A stretch of DNA of 14,810 bases from the NCBI GenBank assembly GCA_018659505.1, contig JABJMI010000557.1:1-14810 (forward strand), given 5' to 3'. This stretch comes from Planctomicrobium sp. GTDB taxonomy: Bacteria; Planctomycetota; Planctomycetia; Planctomycetales; Planctomycetaceae. Position 1 is the first letter of the stretch, and every line of letters starts with the position of its first letter. The translations under genes and the position numbers were made by a program. The notes beneath the pieces were generated by a model. It was given only the letters and a program-made list of their open reading frames with translations. It was not told the DNA's origin and ran no database searches. Positions 1 through 6,630 of the stretch are shown piece by piece.

Positions 1-1092
1 ATCGTTATTGAACGTGATCGAGCCATTGTCCAAACTGTTGCTCGCTGTAAACGTGTCGACAGCGTTTGCCAACGATAGGTCGATATCATGAGACATGTCC
101 ATGTCGAGATCAGCCGGGTCAGCAACTGCTGGTGCTGTTGCTTCTGCCTGGGTCACAGATAAATCACTTGCTGTAATGATTCCAGCACCTGACTGGGTAA
201 GATCACCACTTGCTTGAAGTGTGACATCTCCCTGCCCAGCGTTGACAGCTGCGGTGATTGAGAGTGCTCCGCCAGATGTAAATGAGATATTGTCATCCTG
301 AGCATCCGCAGCAGTTCCGGTGGTGTTGATAGCTCCCGAGACTGTCAGGTTCCCTCCAGTTGTAATGCTGACGGCGCTGGCATCGTCGCCTACACCATCT
401 GTTGCATCGTCGATGTTTGTGGTAATTCCAGTGACATTGAGGTCATCGGCATCAGTCAAGCTAACGCCAATCCGGGTTGTGGCAGTGAAAGTGTCGAAAT
501 CGTTGGTTACATCATTTAAGGTAACACTCTCTGCGTTTGTGACGGAAAGCGAGGTCGCAGCTAGTCCATCTGCTCCTGCTTGTGTAATTGTTCCTACGTT
601 GGTGATTGTGATATCCGTCATAGGAGCGAAGTCAACTAAGTTCGCTGCAGGTAAAGCGTCACCAACAACAACAGCAAGGTCCTGAGCATCAGCCATGGTT
701 GCATTCGCATCATCAATCGTCAGATCAACTGTTCCATCGAACAACGCACGATCAACTGCCAGCACTTGTCCGGTATTGTCGAACTGAGCGGCGGCAAGCC
801 CTCCTATTTCGTTCCAGGTTCCGGCGTCGAGAGTGAAGAGATAAACGTCTTCATTTCCACCCATCCCATCAATATTGACGCTACCTTCCGAAATTGTCAG
901 GGAAGTAGAATCGACTCCAATCCCAGGTTCGAAATTATCAAGGGTGAGGATTCCCCCTGCGAGACCAAAGTCTGCATTCAGCAATCTGCGGTCTTCCAAC
1001 CTTTTGAGGCGAAGTTCGCCCTTAGAACTGACGTCGTTGCTTGTGCGCCCGATGATGTTTTTGAGAAGGCGTGCGTACCAGTTGTTAGCCAT
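1..1092 (-). CDS. Large LEPR-XLL beta-repeat surface/secreted protein, N-terminal 364 residues (3' end outside window)
   Basis: The frame is open from an ATG at 1092 to the window edge with no stop, so at least 364 residues are encoded and the C-terminus is missing. Residues 32-40 read LEDRRLLNA, preceded by basic residues (R28, K30, R31). This is the LEPR-XLL-type motif found near the N-terminus of very long planctomycete repeat proteins. There is no hydrophobic Sec signal before it. From about residue 45 the protein is rich in D, T, G, N, A and V, with alternating beta-strand-like stretches and almost no Lys or Cys, as in filamentous-haemagglutinin-like adhesins. One repeat period is visible: TQAG at 170-173 recurs as TQSG at 299-302, and DTFTA at 200-204 recurs at 346-350. 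An in-frame TAA lies a few codons upstream of the ATG, which fixes the start; the Shine-Dalgarno site is weak. A role in adhesion or the cell surface is inferred from composition only. The family call is fairly firm; the function is unknown. Confidence 0.88.
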   Translation of the reverse strand, partial: MANNWYARLLKNIIGRTSNDVSSKGELRLKRLEDRRLLNADFGLAGGILTLDNFEPGIGVDSTSLTISEGSVNIDGMGGNEDVYLFTLDAGTWNEIGGLAAAQFDNTGQVLAVDRALFDGTVDLTIDDANATMADAQDLAVVVGDALPAANLVDFAPMTDITITNVGTITQAGADGLAATSLSVTNAESVTLNDVTNDFDTFTATTRIGVSLTDADDLNVTGITTNIDDATDGVGDDASAVSITTGGNLTVSGAINTTGTAADAQDDNISFTSGGALSITAAVNAGQGDVTLQASGDLTQSGAGIITASDLSVTQAEATAPAVADPADLDMDMSHDIDLSLANAVDTFTASNSLDNGSITFNND

Positions 1093-1596
1093 GTGTCTCT
1101 TATCCTGTTATCGCATGTTGCTTCATCAATTTAGAGATGAAGCGAATTCGCCCAATACATCATTCAGAAAAGTGTGACTTGCACCGTAAATCTGTACGCA
1201 GAATTTAATTCGAATTGAAATATCCGAAATCTTCTGACGTATCTTCCCCTCGCTGGACATCAGATCGTCCCTATTTATCTATCGACATCTGATTCCAGAC
1301 ATCTATACAGACATCGGAAATCAGACAAAATCGACAATAATAGAACCGTCTCTTCAGAATCGGCATACTCAACAAACAACCTCACTGCCATTTCAAGTTT
1401 GAGTGCAGTACCGATTAGATAGACTGCGCAATTTATGCACTATTTTCAATCAGATTTGCCAAAAGTCCAGCCAATAATTCTCGAATGCGATAGTTTTAGA
1501 CTGGAAAGAACCGAAATGACGAATATGACGAATTCAAATTCTTGAGTTTTCATCTTATTACGATCTGCAAGGGCTGATTGCCGAACGGAGTCAATT
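1093..1596. other. 504-base divergent intergenic region
   Basis: This stretch separates the leftward beta-repeat gene from the rightward exported-protein gene, so it should carry promoters for both. I could not identify a convincing -35/-10 pair for either. It is AT-rich. It holds a stem-loop at 1120-1143, a 10-base perfect palindrome AATTCGAATT at 1207-1216, and four GACATC hexamers between 1256 and 1315. No credible coding sequence or RNA gene was seen; an open frame antisense to the start of the next gene lacks any recognisable protein features. Confidence 0.6.
1120..1143 (-). promoter_or_regulatory. Stem-loop in the leader of the LEPR-XLL gene
   Basis: GCTTCATC at 1120-1127 pairs perfectly with GATGAAGC at 1136-1143, leaving an 8-base AT-rich loop. 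It lies about 28 bases upstream of the ATG at 1092, so on the minus strand it would be in the mRNA leader or overlap the promoter. It has no T-tract, so it is not an intrinsic terminator. A role as operator or mRNA-stability hairpin is a guess. Confidence 0.3.
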
Positions 1597-2796
1597 ATGT
1601 TTCTGCGAGTTTCCATTTTCGCCTCAATTCTGTCTGTGACAGCATCCGGTGCTTTCCTGCAATCGTCTTCCGCCGATTGGTACGGTATTGAAATCCGCTC
1701 TAAAGAACAGGCAGCGATGGAAGCAGCTGAGCAGAAGTCTGCTGACCTCAACCTTCCTCGAAACGTCTGGTTTGAAGACTCTCTAAAATCAGGTGAGAGT
1801 AAGCCAAATCAGTCTGAAAAAACGAAACCGAACGTCGTTGTTTCTAATGAATCAGTCACAGAAGTTTCAGGCAATATCTGGCAAACCACGAACTCTCAAA
1901 CCGTAGAACAATCCCCTACTGTCGATGGGCAACCAGTCATCGATCAGCATATTGCCAATGATGTGGACAGCTTGCTAAACCAGGACGAAGAATGGTTTGC
2001 TCCAATTCCAGGTGCTGAGGAAGCATCTCAGCAACTAGAGAATGTTGCTTTCGAAGAAGAAACAAACGTCGCAGATTCAATGACGTACCTCGACGAGCTA
2101 CGCGAACTTGAAGGACAAGATTCACACTGGATCCAGTCTTCAGTCGTTGTCTCTGGACGTCAGCTTGACGCAAATTTCTCGGTCGGGAATGCAACATTGG
2201 AAACGCAACCAATGTTCGTAAATGAACTCGAAGCGATGGCTGCTCGAAACAACCCCAATCTGGATGAGTTGAATTCGTTGGTCAATGTTTCTCAGGGACG
2301 CCTGATTGCTCAAGCAGAAGGAGATGAAGGTTACAGCCCGGCTGTTAAAGGATCAGATGCTACTCAAGAGGACCAGTTGAAATCACTCTTCCCCGCACTT
2401 TCCAGTATTTCGGTCACTGGCGATAGCACGACTCCGCGAGATATTGAGAAACTAAAACTTCCTAAAAATCTTGCAGCCGCACACATGGAAACTTTAATTC
2501 CTGGCGAATATGTCATGGGACCAGTTGTCGGTGTCTCAGCGCCTTCCCGTTATCCGGTTTGCTTCCAACACAATCCACTCTACTTCGAAGATCCTAATCT
2601 CGAACGCTGTGGAGTTTCAAACGGTATATTAACAACAACCTACTCGGCAGCAAAATTCTTGAGAAGCACAATCGCTCTCCCATACCTTGTTGTCGCGACG
2701 CCTCCTAAGACTTGCATGGAAACTCTTGGAGATTGCCCAACCTGTGCATCGTTTGATTCAGATGCCTATTTCCGCGAATGGAAATGGAATCGGTAA
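1597..2796 (+). CDS. Exported protein of unknown function with Cys-containing C-terminal domain
   Basis: The 399-residue protein starts at an ATG preceded by GGAG with a 6-base spacer (1587-1590), one of the better ribosome sites here. Residues 1-26 form a plausible Sec signal peptide: R4, then a hydrophobic core, with likely cleavage near the A-rich or SSSA region. Residues 35-290 are low-complexity, rich in E, Q, N and S and poorly conserved-looking, probably disordered. Residues about 295-395 look like a folded domain. They contain PGEYVMGP, RYPVCFQ and the block HNPLYFEDPNLERCG (325-339), with cysteines at 322, 338, 373, 380 and 383, the last pair as CPTC. I recall similar NPLYFED-LER blocks from planctomycete envelope proteins, but I cannot assign a function. 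The Cys pattern could mean disulfides or metal binding. It stands alone on its strand and ends at a strong terminator. Confidence 0.85.
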   Translation: MFLRVSIFASILSVTASGAFLQSSSADWYGIEIRSKEQAAMEAAEQKSADLNLPRNVWFEDSLKSGESKPNQSEKTKPNVVVSNESVTEVSGNIWQTTNSQTVEQSPTVDGQPVIDQHIANDVDSLLNQDEEWFAPIPGAEEASQQLENVAFEEETNVADSMTYLDELRELEGQDSHWIQSSVVVSGRQLDANFSVGNATLETQPMFVNELEAMAARNNPNLDELNSLVNVSQGRLIAQAEGDEGYSPAVKGSDATQEDQLKSLFPALSSISVTGDSTTPRDIEKLKLPKNLAAAHMETLIPGEYVMGPVVGVSAPSRYPVCFQHNPLYFEDPNLERCGVSNGILTTTYSAAKFLRSTIALPYLVVATPPKTCMETLGDCPTCASFDSDAYFREWKWNR

Positions 2797-2824
2797 GCAG
2801 CGAAGAACATGACAAAGAACATTC

Positions 2825-2857
2825 AACAAGCCCGATCAATTTGATCGGGCTTGTTTT
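2825..2857 (+). terminator. Intrinsic terminator after the exported-protein gene
   Basis: A perfect 15-base inverted repeat (AACAAGCCCGATCAA at 2825-2839 against 2841-2855) contains the GC core GCCCGATC/GATCGGGC. It runs into TTTT at 2854-2857. It starts 29 bases after the stop at 2796, the expected position. The minus-strand reading is nearly symmetrical, with AAAA/TTGTT flanks, so it may also stop transcripts of the leftward export operon. Confidence 0.85.
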
Positions 2858-2873
2858 GTATAGACTTATAATC

Positions 2874-2920
2874 AAGCACCGTTTAGCTGCACACTTGAAG
2901 TGTGCAGCTAAACGGTGCTT
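2874..2920. repeat. Long perfect palindrome, REP-like, between two convergent genes
   Basis: Two 23-base arms (AAGCACCGTTTAGCTGCACACTT at 2874-2896, given here only to show pairing with its exact complement at 2898-2920) are separated by a single G. The plus-strand right arm continues into TTTT (2919-2922), so the hairpin could act as a second terminator. It lies 20 bases past the stop of the M50 gene. Its core, GCACACTT..GTGTGC flanked by AGC/GC, resembles the hairpin at 5163-5186, which suggests a dispersed repetitive extragenic palindrome family. Confidence 0.75.
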
Positions 2921-2939
2921 TTGCTAATTCTTAAATCAC

Positions 2940-5135
2940 TTAGACTTCCAAAGCAAACGCATGACTCAACGCTCTCCAGAATCGGTGAAACAACGAAATC
3001 GGGCGGCAGCGAATTTTGGCTATTCCCGCTGAGTAAAGCGGACCAGTTTGCCCCTCATTGATTGTGACTCGGACTCGATAGAGTGTGTCGTTCGGATGGA
3101 ATTGTCCCAAAGTTGAATTTGCAGAAAGAAGCGAATTATAGAAGAGTTCGCGAGGTGCTTCTTGCACCGTTTCGTTACCAATTTCAATAATCTTCCCGAC
3201 GCACTTTTCGTTCGCTGACGACATGAAAATCAGATCAGTTTGTGCCTTAGTCCGGATGAATGCCATTTGCTCTTGAGGAACATACACAACCGCTTGAAAG
3301 TCTTCTTCGTTGCCCACCCAGCCGAGTAGTGTTTGTTCGGTTACCCAAGCTGAGAGGTTTTCTTCATCGAGGATGGAACCGTTCCAGAAACGAATCTTTT
3401 GATCCGATTGATTCTGAGCAGGCTGATTTCTCGCTGGGTAGAGTGTTCCAGTCGTGGGACTTTTCACGTTCAAACGTGATGCTCTCAGTTTCTCTGCTTC
3501 GAACCGCTCTTGAGCAATCTTGAGAGACTCTTCAGCTGCCGGAATTGAAGAGCGCGCTGCGTTGGAGAATGAACGGAATGTTTGCAAGTTTTCTAAATGT
3601 AATTCTCGCTGTGCTAGTCCAGATTTCGTCCGCTCAACAGCGAACCTCACATCAGGGTTGATCAGAGTTGCAACAATGTCGTCTTCTTCAATTTTCGTAA
3701 AAGTCTTGTGGCTGTTTATCAACCTACCGGGAACGGAGACATAGACGGGTTTACAAGTCCCCGGTTCAAATGAGAAAGGGGCATCAACGGTATAGGGCAA
3801 TGGGATGAATAGTAGAGTGATGATCATTCCCAGGAATATCGCCATCCCCGTAAAAGCTCGCCTTCGACTTGTTGAGTCAGTTGATTGTGCCATCGTTTTT
3901 CCTCGACGAACCACCCCAAAAATCAGCGACATCGCGAAACTTGCGAGCATTGGAAATGCGACCAATACGGTCAGCGATTCTAAGCCATAACTCTTCAGAA
4001 TTTGATGGACTGCCCATAAAATCATCACCATCACAAAGATGCGATAGACTCCAGATGCTGCTCCATAAAATGCTACCGGAATTCGGCGGATTGTGAACTT
4101 GACTGATTCGCTCAGCTTCACGCCGTAGACAAATTTTTCGAACCAGCGAACCGCGAGTTGTCGGGCTTCTGGTCCCAGGTTGGGATAGTTCAGTGAATCG
4201 GAAAGAACATAATAGCCATCATATCTTAAGAGCGGATTTCCGTTCACCAGAATCGTGTTGACTGAACAGACCAGCATGATGTTGAACAGCATCAGGTTCA
4301 ATATCCCAGGAACACTGAGCGCCCATAAGATGCAGCAAATACTGGCAATGAAAACCTCAACGATAATTCCCGCAGAAGCAACGAGCGCTCGATTCCAACG
4401 ACTGTCGTGCAGCCACGAATCAGTCGTATCACAGTATGGAAGCGGACAAAAAGCGATAAACAGCAATCCCATCTCATGACACTCACCTCCATAATGGACA
4501 CAAGTTAATCCGTGCCCAAATTCATGAAGAACCTTAATCGAAACGATGGCGAGCATTAGCAAGGGAATGTTCTGAGCGGTCAAAATTGATTGGGGCTGCA
4601 ATTGCTCCAGACCACCGCCCATCAGTTTCATTATGAATGTCGTCAAAGCGGAAACGACCAGCAGGCAAAACAGTATCAATGCTGGAGTCGAAAAGATCCA
4701 ACCGACATAAGAATCAAGCCTCTTGAGAATGGAATCTGGATCAATTCCTTTCCATCGAAAGGTAAGAATGTTGAACCGGGAAATCCAGCGGGCGGTATGA
4801 TTCTTCTGACGAAGTTTCTTGTTCGCCAAGATGCGACCGTATCCAAGTCGCGTGCTAACGAGGAGGTTCGATCCGATCAGTGAGGAGAGAAATGTCTTGA
4901 TCTCCTCCACAGAGAATTCGTGCTCCGCAAACGTTTGTAGAACCTGCTTTCGAACAGTCTCTAGTGAGACTTCACCCGTCAAACATTTTAAGATGAAGTA
5001 CTCAACCTCTGAGAATGAAAAGTATTGCAGACTAATCGGGTCCTTCACGACATAGCTTGAGACATCACGCTCTCGCGAAAAATTCACGACGAGGTCGCTG
5101 CGTTTTTTCCAGGGGATGTTGGTTGTGTGATCCAC
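2940..5135 (-). CDS. PqqD-like / M50 site-2 protease / HlyD adaptor fusion protein
   Basis: This 731-residue protein has three parts. Residues about 14-100 look like a PqqD-type winged-helix domain (PISLQYF..., LTGEVSLETV..., LLVSTRLGYG). Residues about 145-446 hold around eight membrane segments with an M50 metalloprotease core: HEFGH at 204-208 (zinc ligands H204 and H208, catalytic E205) and NPLLRYDG at 300-307, where D306 is the expected third ligand. Residues about 447-731 are an HlyD-like part: half-lipoyl VPGRL (468-472), a coiled-coil of about 55 residues, second half KSPTTGTLYP (558-567), then a beta-barrel-like region. The start is GTG at 5135; an in-frame TAA 15-18 bases upstream rules out a longer form, and there is no clear Shine-Dalgarno site. 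It is the last gene of the operon. Inferred role: inner-membrane component that binds, and perhaps cleaves, the exported substrate and docks to the adaptor. The active-site residues look intact, so proteolysis is plausible but unproven. Confidence 0.9.
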   Translation of the reverse strand: MDHTTNIPWKKRSDLVVNFSRERDVSSYVVKDPISLQYFSFSEVEYFILKCLTGEVSLETVRKQVLQTFAEHEFSVEEIKTFLSSLIGSNLLVSTRLGYGRILANKKLRQKNHTARWISRFNILTFRWKGIDPDSILKRLDSYVGWIFSTPALILFCLLVVSALTTFIMKLMGGGLEQLQPQSILTAQNIPLLMLAIVSIKVLHEFGHGLTCVHYGGECHEMGLLFIAFCPLPYCDTTDSWLHDSRWNRALVASAGIIVEVFIASICCILWALSVPGILNLMLFNIMLVCSVNTILVNGNPLLRYDGYYVLSDSLNYPNLGPEARQLAVRWFEKFVYGVKLSESVKFTIRRIPVAFYGAASGVYRIFVMVMILWAVHQILKSYGLESLTVLVAFPMLASFAMSLIFGVVRRGKTMAQSTDSTSRRRAFTGMAIFLGMIITLLFIPLPYTVDAPFSFEPGTCKPVYVSVPGRLINSHKTFTKIEEDDIVATLINPDVRFAVERTKSGLAQRELHLENLQTFRSFSNAARSSIPAAEESLKIAQERFEAEKLRASRLNVKSPTTGTLYPARNQPAQNQSDQKIRFWNGSILDEENLSAWVTEQTLLGWVGNEEDFQAVVYVPQEQMAFIRTKAQTDLIFMSSANEKCVGKIIEIGNETVQEAPRELFYNSLLSANSTLGQFHPNDTLYRVRVTINEGQTGPLYSAGIAKIRCRPISLFHRFWRALSHAFALEV

Positions 5136-5162
5136 GCTTGATGAAGAACTTTATGGGTTTTA

Positions 5163-5186
5163 GCAGCACACTTCATTGTGTGCTGC
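5163..5186. repeat. REP-like hairpin between the HlyD and M50 genes
   Basis: GCAGCACAC (5163-5171) pairs with GTGTGCTGC (5178-5186) around a 6-base loop. The core matches that of the palindrome at 2874-2920 (TTTAGC[T/A]GCACACTT then GTGTGC[A/T]GC). On the mRNA it falls 28 bases before the GTG of the M50 gene, inside the operon. It could protect mRNA ends or tune translation of the last gene. Without other genomic copies the repeat-family claim is tentative. Confidence 0.55.
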
Positions 5187-5286
5187 CCAGACGACCTGCA
5201 ATCAAAAATATAACGTGTCAGGGAGGTACATACCCAAACGCTCGCCAGAAGACTATCCCACTGACTTAGAGTAAAAGCACGATTAC

Positions 5287-6411
5287 TTATGGAACGAGAA
5301 TTGTCATATCAACGGCTTGTCCAGAGCGGAGGTGACCATCACTATTGTCGACGATTGCTCGAATTTGAACTTGCTGATTGACCGGATCAATTTCAGGGCT
5401 CACAAAAGTGAGTGTTCCTTCGACATTGATAGCAGACTTCCCTGAGATCGGGACAACTTTCACTTTCGTACCGCGCATCGAATGGTGGATTTGATCAGAA
5501 TTGGCGTAACCTTCGACTACGAGACGATCGAGTCGAACAATACGGAAGATCGGTTCGCCCGGTTCCAACCACTCACCTCGATGGTGGTATTGCTCGACCA
5601 CCATCCCTGTAAATGGAGCAACAATCTTACGGCGATGAAGCTGTGTTTCTGCGAGTTCCAGTTGAAGCCTCAAGCGTTCGTATTCAATCCTCTCGACCGC
5701 TTGATTTGTAGAGGCTTGCGACTCTTCGAATTTCAATCTTTGCAATACTGCTTCAGCTGTCGCAACGGCTGACTGTTCGACTCCGATTTGAAGTAATGCG
5801 ATTGCTTTCGTCTCTTTCGCACTTTCGATATCAAGCTGACTTCGATCTCGTAGATAGGTCAGGCGACTTAACTCAGCATCTGAAACAGACCCTGCGAACT
5901 GTGCACGTGCCGCCAATGCACGATTCATATCTGCCTGTGCCGTTGCCAATGATTTTTCAGCGAGTCGGACAGCGACATCGGAATTGGACGTTTGCTCGGC
6001 AATCTTCTGTTCTGTCCGAGATTTCTCGATCATCTCTTGAGTTTCAGTCACTTTTGCTTTGGCGATCTGAAGAGCGAATGATTCTTCAATTTTCTTGCGA
6101 GCGATATCAATGTCAACCTTTGCCATTGCGACTCTAAGTCGAGCTTCCGCATCGTCAAGAACGGTCATTACTGTCGCCCCTTCAACGAGATCCCCTTCGT
6201 TGAACATGATCCCCGAAATCAACCCCCTTTCGAGTGCAGGGACATCGGCCTCTTCATATGTTCTTAGAAAGCAGGAGGTCGCAGTAATTTCTTTCTTTTG
6301 CGACTGTTGTGCAGAGAGAGATTGCGTCATCAAGCCAGTGCAAACGGAACAGAGCAGCAACAAGTGCCGTGTTCTCACTGACCCGGTTTTATGGAGAGGG
6401 AAATGGATCAT
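5287..6411 (-). CDS. HlyD-family periplasmic adaptor (membrane-fusion protein)
   Basis: The protein has 374 residues from the ATG at 6411. A TTG at 6426 would add five residues (MEPCQ) without a better ribosome site, so I prefer the ATG. The first 35 residues are a Sec signal peptide: basic HKTGSVRTRH, core LLLLCSV, cleavage near SLSA-QQ. First half-lipoyl segment: about 58-87 (PALERGLISGIMFNEGDLV region). A long alpha-helical hairpin of about 165 residues follows, rich in A, E, Q and R. Second half-lipoyl segment: about 260-292 (RRKIVAPFTGMVVEQY, then a GEWLEPGEPIF turn). A beta-barrel and the conserved ending LRSGQAVDMTILV follow. The length and order fit RND/ABC-type adaptors. It should bridge an inner-membrane partner to the TolC-like protein encoded divergently. 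It is the middle gene of the operon. Confidence 0.92.
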   Translation of the reverse strand: MIHFPLHKTGSVRTRHLLLLCSVCTGLMTQSLSAQQSQKKEITATSCFLRTYEEADVPALERGLISGIMFNEGDLVEGATVMTVLDDAEARLRVAMAKVDIDIARKKIEESFALQIAKAKVTETQEMIEKSRTEQKIAEQTSNSDVAVRLAEKSLATAQADMNRALAARAQFAGSVSDAELSRLTYLRDRSQLDIESAKETKAIALLQIGVEQSAVATAEAVLQRLKFEESQASTNQAVERIEYERLRLQLELAETQLHRRKIVAPFTGMVVEQYHHRGEWLEPGEPIFRIVRLDRLVVEGYANSDQIHHSMRGTKVKVVPISGKSAINVEGTLTFVSPEIDPVNQQVQIRAIVDNSDGHLRSGQAVDMTILVP

Positions 6412-6442
6412 CTGACATGGTTCCAATCAAATACTAATTGTT

Positions 6443-6489
6443 ATTCTTCATTTATTATGGATAGTCACTGAACATCATAAATGAAGAAT
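6443..6489. repeat. 17-base inverted repeat upstream of the HlyD gene
   Basis: ATTCTTCATTTATTATG at 6443-6459 is the inverted copy, with one mismatch, of 6473-6489; the loop is 13 bases. It ends 32 bases before the preferred ATG of the adaptor gene and lies next to the CGCGGAG element. It is AT-rich. It may form an mRNA hairpin, act as an operator, or be an end of the neighbouring repeat insertion. Confidence 0.55.
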
Positions 6490-6490
6490 T

Positions 6491-6583
6491 TAACGCGGAG
6501 ACGCGGAGATTCGCAGAGTACAAAAACAAGTGGTGACAATTTGAAATGATCTCAAAAACATCTTGCTCTCTGCGTCCTCCGCG
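6491..6583. repeat. Small dispersed-type element with CGCGGAG/CGCAGAG inverted ends
   Basis: The left end has two tandem ACGCGGAG units (6493-6508) followed by CGCAGAG (6512-6518). The right end reads CTCTGCG (6568-6574) then CTCCGCG (6577-6583). The ends are inverted copies (CGCGGAG..CGCAGAG) enclosing about 50 AT-rich, non-coding bases. Short 'cgcggagacgcggag' inverted units of this kind occur as interspersed repeats in many environmental bacterial genomes. It sits in the 204-base gap between two genes of the export operon. No transposase or target-site duplication is evident. Confidence 0.5.
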
Positions 6584-6630
6584 ATTGTTGACTTCACTTA
6601 ATTTTTTGTTCGTTACAAATATTTATTACA

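Noticed and set aside
320..1177. Plus-strand open frames of 100-122 codons across the left edge
   Set aside because: They lie antisense to the continuous 364-codon LEPR-XLL frame and show no protein-like motifs or ribosome sites.
1446..1751. Minus-strand open frame overlapping the start of the exported-protein gene
   Set aside because: It overlaps the signal-peptide region of a better-supported gene and has no recognisable domain; its composition reads as an antisense shadow.
2940..5135. M50 protein as a degenerate, inactive protease
   Set aside because: HEFGH and the NPLLRYDG motif are both complete, so there is no sequence reason to call it inactive.
5287..6426. TTG at 6426 as start of the HlyD adaptor
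   Set aside because: The ATG five codons later keeps the whole signal peptide, and neither start has a clear ribosome site, so the ATG is more likely.
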